Shown here one piece after another: positions 60,567 through 64,000 of a stretch of 64,000 bases of DNA (positions are counted from its first letter, which is position 1; every line of letters begins with the position of its first letter). Location: assembly GCF_013314975.1 (NCBI RefSeq), contig NZ_JABTYH010000015.1:1-64000 (forward strand). Reading direction: 5' to 3'. The stretch is from Pseudarthrobacter oxydans. Its GTDB lineage: Bacteria > Actinomycetota > Actinomycetes > Actinomycetales > Micrococcaceae. Below the pieces are notes generated by a model that saw only the letters and a list, made by a program, of their open reading frames with translations, ran no database searches and was not told the DNA's origin. The position numbers were made by a program, and so were the translations under genes.

Positions 60567-61451
60567 GTGCACATCGGACTGATCGGCCTCGGCAAAATGG
60601 GGTTCAACATGCGCGAACGGCTGCGCAATGGCGGCGTTGAGGTCACCGGATACGACCGCAACCCGGACGTTACGGACGCCGCCTCCATCGATGAGCTCCT
60701 TGCTGCAGTTCCCACGCCGCGGCTCATCTGGGTCATGGTCCCTGCCGGCGACATCACCGACGCCGTCATCAAGGAGCTGGGCGAAAAGCTCGACGAGGGT
60801 GATTTGGTGATCGACGGCGGCAATTCCCGGTTCACCGAGGACCAGAAACACGGCGAACTCCTTGCCGCGAAGGGGATCCACTTCGCGGACTGCGGGGTCT
60901 CCGGCGGAGTCTGGGGACTACAGAACGGCTATGGCCTCATGGCCGGCGGCGACGCCGCCGATATTGAGCGCGCGCTTCCTGTCTTCGACGCCCTGCGTCC
61001 CGAGGGTAACCGGGCGGACAGCTTTGTCCATGTGGGCGGGATCGGCGCGGGCCACTACGCCAAGATGGTCCACAACGGGATCGAATACGGCCTGATGCAG
61101 GCATATGCCGAGGGTTACCAGCTGCTGGCTTCCAAGGACATCATCAGTGACCTGCCCGGAACTTTCCGGGCGTGGCAAAAAGGCACCGTGGTCCGGTCCT
61201 GGCTGCTGGACCTGCTGGTCAAAGCCCTCGATGAGGATCCGGGCCTGCAAAACATCGACGACTACGTTGAGGATTCCGGTGAAGGCAGGTGGACCGTGGA
61301 AGAAGCCATTGCCAATGCGATTCCGGCGCCGGCCATCACTGCCGCGCTGTTCGCCCGGTTCGAGTCCCGCGAGGACAGCTCCCCGGCCATGAAGATGGTG
61401 TCCGCGCTGCGGCACCAGTTCGGCGGCCACGCCACCCGTCCCGCCAAGTAA
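60567..61451 (+). CDS. gnd: 6-phosphogluconate dehydrogenase (decarboxylating), short type
   Basis: A 294-residue pentose-phosphate enzyme that oxidises 6-phosphogluconate to ribulose-5-phosphate. HIGLIGLGKMGFNMRERL is the cofactor site; VIDGGNSRFTEDQKHGELL, CGVSGGVWGLQNGYGLMAGG and HYAKMVHNGIEYGLMQAYAEGYQ form the active site. It is the short (about 300-residue) GndA/YqeC type rather than the 470-residue form. GTG 60567 follows AAAAGAGAG. It stands in the dnaN-gnd-recF order typical of Micrococcaceae and relatives. Confidence 0.94.
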   Translation: MHIGLIGLGKMGFNMRERLRNGGVEVTGYDRNPDVTDAASIDELLAAVPTPRLIWVMVPAGDITDAVIKELGEKLDEGDLVIDGGNSRFTEDQKHGELLAAKGIHFADCGVSGGVWGLQNGYGLMAGGDAADIERALPVFDALRPEGNRADSFVHVGGIGAGHYAKMVHNGIEYGLMQAYAEGYQLLASKDIISDLPGTFRAWQKGTVVRSWLLDLLVKALDEDPGLQNIDDYVEDSGEGRWTVEEAIANAIPAPAITAALFARFESREDSSPAMKMVSALRHQFGGHATRPAK

Positions 61452-61497
61452 TACCCAGCAGGGAACCGCGAGGTTCCCGGAATTGCCGAAAAACCGC

Positions 61498-62709
61498 GTG
61501 TACCTAGAACACCTCTCCCTGACTGACTTCCGCAGTTATGCCCAGGTGGACCTTGCCCTGGGGCCCGGTGTCACTGTCCTTGTGGGATACAACGGCATCG
61601 GCAAAACCAACCTGATGGAGGCCATCGGCTACCTGGCCACGCTCAGCTCACACCGCGTCAGCTCCGACGCGCCCCTGCTCAGGTTCGGCACGGAACGTGC
61701 GCTGGTCCGGGCCCGGCTGGTCCGCGGGGAGCAGATCACCGTGCTGGAACTGGAAATCAATGCGGGGCGGGCAAACCGCGGACGCATCAACCGGAGCAAT
61801 CCGGTGCGGGCACGCGATCTCCTGGGTATCTGCCAGACGGTCCTGTTCGCGCCGGAAGACCTGGCCCTGGTGAAGGGTGATCCTTCCAACCGGCGCCGTT
61901 TCATAGATGAACTGCTCGCCAGCCTCGTTCCGCACCACGCCGCCACCCGCAGCGATTACGACCGTGTCCTCAAACAGCGGAATGCGCTGCTCAAATCAGC
62001 CCGCGCCGGCAAGTTCACGCCCGCCCATGAGGCGACCCTGGACGTGTGGGACCAGCACATGGCGAAAGCCGGGGCCGAACTGCTGCACGCGCGGCTTGAA
62101 CTGGTGGAACGGTTGCGGCCGCACCTGGGCCGTGCCTACGCGGAGCTGACCGATGCCTCCAAACCTGCCGACGCCGTCTACCGCTCCAGCCTCCAGAACC
62201 AGATGGACGACGACGGCGCACCGCTGATGCGTGCAGCCGGCACCATTGCCGGGGGTGCTGCAGCGGATGTGGAGGACCTGCGCCAGCTGTCCGTGGAACA
62301 GCTGGCGGAACGGTACGTCAAGGCCTTCGCGGACTCCCGCCGCAAGGAGATAGAACGGGGCATTTCGCTGGTGGGTCCCCACCGCGACGAACTTGAACTC
62401 ATCCTGGGCCAGGCCCCGGCCAAGGGCTATGCGTCCCATGGCGAAACATGGTCCATGTGCCTGTCCCTTCGGCTCGCCTCCTATTACGTGATGCTGGACG
62501 ACACCCGGACCGGGGGTTCGGCTCCCATCCTGATCCTGGACGATGTTTTTGCCGAGCTGGACGTCCAGCGGCGGCGTAAACTGGCCGCAATAGTCTCCGG
62601 CGCGGAACAGGTCCTGGTGACCGCCGCCGTCGACGCCGACATCCCGGAAGAGCTCTCCGGACGGCGGGTGAAGGTCATCCCGGGAGGTATTGATGAGCAG
62701 GGACAGTGA
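61498..62709 (+). CDS. recF: DNA replication and repair protein RecF
   Basis: About 403 residues from GTG 61498 (VYLEHLSLTDFRSYAQVDLALG). TTG 61483 with GAGG eight bases before is an alternative that adds PKNR-type residues. RecF is an SMC-like ATPase that helps RecA load at gaps. Walker A is VLVGYNGIGKTNLMEAIGYLATL, and a later core region is GISLVGPHRDELELILG. Walker B is PILILDDVFAELDVQRR. The stop overlaps the next gene, so the two are translated together. Confidence 0.95.
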   Translation: MYLEHLSLTDFRSYAQVDLALGPGVTVLVGYNGIGKTNLMEAIGYLATLSSHRVSSDAPLLRFGTERALVRARLVRGEQITVLELEINAGRANRGRINRSNPVRARDLLGICQTVLFAPEDLALVKGDPSNRRRFIDELLASLVPHHAATRSDYDRVLKQRNALLKSARAGKFTPAHEATLDVWDQHMAKAGAELLHARLELVERLRPHLGRAYAELTDASKPADAVYRSSLQNQMDDDGAPLMRAAGTIAGGAAADVEDLRQLSVEQLAERYVKAFADSRRKEIERGISLVGPHRDELELILGQAPAKGYASHGETWSMCLSLRLASYYVMLDDTRTGGSAPILILDDVFAELDVQRRRKLAAIVSGAEQVLVTAAVDADIPEELSGRRVKVIPGGIDEQGQ

Positions 62710-63253
62710 AAAAGGCGGCGGGCTCCAGCCCGGCCGCGACCCCGACAACATCGATGCTCCCCAGGTTGCCCTGAACAGGATGCGGGAGGCCGCCGCGGCC
62801 CGGGGCGAGATCCGCAGGACCGCATCCCGCCCGGGCTCCGCCAAAGCCAAAAAGGGCATCCGGGACACCCGCGGCTTCAGCCAGTTCCACGCCAGCGGCC
62901 GCGATCCCCTCGGCCTGGGAAAGGTGGTGGGACGCCTTGTGGCGGAGCGCGGCTGGACCTCACCGGTGGCGGTCGGATCCGTCATGGCCGAATGGGCCAC
63001 CCTGGTAGGCCCCGAAATTTCGGCCCACTGCACGCCCGAGAGCTTCACCGACACCACCCTCCACGTCCGCTGCGACTCAACGGCCTGGGCCACCCAGCTC
63101 CGGCTCCTCAGCACCAGCCTTCTGGAGAAGTTCCGGGTGGAACTGGGGGACGGAGTGGTCACGAGCATCCAGGTTCTGGGCCCTTCCGCGCCGAGCTGGC
63201 GCAAGGGCGGCCGGTCCGTGAACGGGCGGGGTCCCCGCGACACCTACGGGTAG
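62693..63253 (+). CDS. DUF721 (DciA-like) protein
   Basis: About 186 residues from ATG 62693, with GGAGGT upstream. The basic N-terminal part (RRTASRPGSAKAKKG) is followed by the DUF721 core: GLGKVVGRLVAERGWTSPVAVGSVMAEWATLVGPEISAHCTPESFTDTTLHVRCDSTAWATQLRLLSTSLLEKF. Related DciA proteins load the replicative helicase in bacteria that lack DnaC, which would fit the position between recF and gyrB; this function is known for the family, not shown here. It overlaps recF by 17 bases. Confidence 0.88.
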   Translation: MSRDSEKGGGLQPGRDPDNIDAPQVALNRMREAAAARGEIRRTASRPGSAKAKKGIRDTRGFSQFHASGRDPLGLGKVVGRLVAERGWTSPVAVGSVMAEWATLVGPEISAHCTPESFTDTTLHVRCDSTAWATQLRLLSTSLLEKFRVELGDGVVTSIQVLGPSAPSWRKGGRSVNGRGPRDTYG

Positions 63254-63633
63254 CGCCGGCAGCGGACTCTTGAAAATCGACGTAACGGCGTGTAGAGCCC
63301 TGAAAGGGCCGGAGGGTGTATAGGCACCCGGAGGCCGTCCTGCCAACGCGCCCAAGGCGCGGCCAATGGCCTCCGGGAGGCACACCACCGCCCGTGGAAG
63401 GCCCTGGAATGCGGGGAATTGGGCGCCTGCACGGTAGAATCGTTGTAGATAACTGGGCGCGGGTGAACGTTGACTGGGTCCGTTTTCCGCGCGTTTCAAG
63501 CCCGCGGAGTGCGGGTCCACCGTCAGCCATACATCGGCGCTACAAGTTTGTGCCTGTTGGCGGATGACTTTCCTGCAGTAACCGGGGAGGATTCGGCCGG
63601 CCATCATCGAGAACAGAGGAGTCGACAGCGCCT
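63254..63633 (+). promoter_or_regulatory. Structured leader region of gyrB
   Basis: About 380 gene-free bases hold several short inverted repeats: GGGTG/CACCC (63314-63318/63325-63329), and the 10-bp CCCGGAGGCC (63327-63336)/GGCCTCCGGG (63368-63377). A TAGAAT hexamer at 63435-63440 and a TAGATA at 63446-63451 could be -10 elements, but no matching -35 is clear. No ORF with a ribosome site is present. The repeats could form an RNA fold in the gyrB leader or end the DUF721 transcript. Confidence 0.4.
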
Positions 63634-64000
63634 GTGGCTAACGACAATACAGATATTCTGGCAGCTGAACCCGCAGTCGAGGATGCCCGTACGCCTGACA
63701 CCCCGGCCGCGCCAGGGACGCAGCGCGAATATGGCGCCAGCGACATCACTGTCCTTGAAGGCCTGGAAGCCGTCCGGAAACGTCCGGGCATGTACATCGG
63801 CTCCACAGGGCCGCGCGGGCTCCACCACCTGGTCTATGAAGTTGTTGACAACTCCGTGGACGAGGCACTGGCCGGCTACTGCACGCACATTGAGGTTGTC
63901 CTTCAGGCCGACGGCGGCGTGAAGGTTGTGGACGACGGCCGCGGCATCCCGGTGGACATGCACCCCACGGAACACAAACCCACGGTTGAAGTGGTCATGA
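63634..64000 (+). CDS. gyrB: DNA gyrase subunit B (5' part, runs off the window)
   Basis: The first 122 codons are visible. From GTG 63634 the product reads [20 protein letters not shown], then [51 protein letters not shown] and [25 protein letters not shown]. These are the GyrB ATPase Bergerat-fold motifs, including [17 protein letters not shown] lies about twelve bases before the start. The N-terminal 35 residues before the core are a variable leader. The gene continues beyond the right edge. Confidence 0.96.
   Translation, partial: MANDNTDILAAEPAVEDARTPDTPAAPGTQREYGASDITVLEGLEAVRKRPGMYIGSTGPRGLHHLVYEVVDNSVDEALAGYCTHIEVVLQADGGVKVVDDGRGIPVDMHPTEHKPTVEVVM

Noticed and set aside
63314-63377. 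Riboswitch before gyrB
   Set aside because: Inverted repeats are visible but match no riboswitch class that I can recognise; listed only as a structured leader.

Overview
The window looks like the chromosomal replication-origin region of a high-GC Gram-positive bacterium of the Micrococcaceae (Arthrobacter/Pseudarthrobacter type). The evidence is the high GC3 coding style, frequent GTG starts, an actinobacterial L34 protein, and two origin-type gene orders that read outward from dnaA. On the minus strand the order is rpmH-rnpA-yidD-yidC-jag-rsmG-parA-parB. On the plus strand it is dnaA-dnaN-gnd-recF-DUF721-gyrB. The genus is inferred from family resemblance, not from a search.

Layout. (1) 1-22 kb is an exopolysaccharide cluster: a Wzz/BY-kinase-type chain-length protein, three GT4-like glycosyltransferases, two Wzy-like polymerases, a Wzx flippase, a polyprenyl-phosphate sugar transferase, and a sugar-modification trio (Gfo/Idh/MocA-like, DegT-like, NeuD-like). 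It also holds an APH-like kinase, a nucleotidyltransferase/thymidylate-kinase-like/methyltransferase-like fusion protein, and a large LAL-type LuxR regulator behind a repeat-rich leader. (2) 22-30.9 kb holds an M18 aminopeptidase, an ABC-2 exporter plus two-component operon, a PAP2-diacylglycerol kinase fusion, and an MFS transporter with a DeoR-type regulator and a visible operator. (3) 30.9-41.4 kb holds an ABC-F ATPase, a lipoprotein-type penicillin-binding protein, an FAD oxidoreductase, a GT87-like membrane glycosyltransferase, two tiny ORFs with strong Shine-Dalgarno sites, a histidine phosphatase, a CCA-adding enzyme and a NUDIX hydrolase. (4) 41.4-47 kb holds the lipid II flippase MurJ, a membrane pseudokinase-like protein with a discoidin-like end, and thioredoxin reductase plus thioredoxin. 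(5) 46.95-51.15 kb is a gene-free stretch of about 4.2 kb. It carries eight perfect parS sites and a cluster of DnaA-box-like sequences, several of them 12 bp apart. (6) 51.15-64 kb is the parAB/rpmH side, a split oriC on both sides of dnaA, and the dnaN-gyrB side running out of the window.

How it works together. ParA and ParB act on the parS field next to the origin. DnaA boxes flank dnaA and also occur inside the parS field, so segregation and initiation sites are physically interleaved. In the polysaccharide cluster the sugar transferase starts the repeat unit on undecaprenyl phosphate, the glycosyltransferases extend it, and the flippase, polymerases and Wzz-type kinase export and polymerise it. 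MurJ and its pseudokinase partner resemble a split version of the single mycobacterial MviN protein.

The least ordinary observations are the parS/DnaA-box gene desert, the split MurJ-pseudokinase pair, and the three-domain NTase/kinase/MTase fusion. Next come two adjacent sugar enzymes that both lack their usual catalytic residues, the nested inverted repeat near 30.9 kb, the TAGGTAGG array at 14 kb, and the tiny ORFs near 38 kb.
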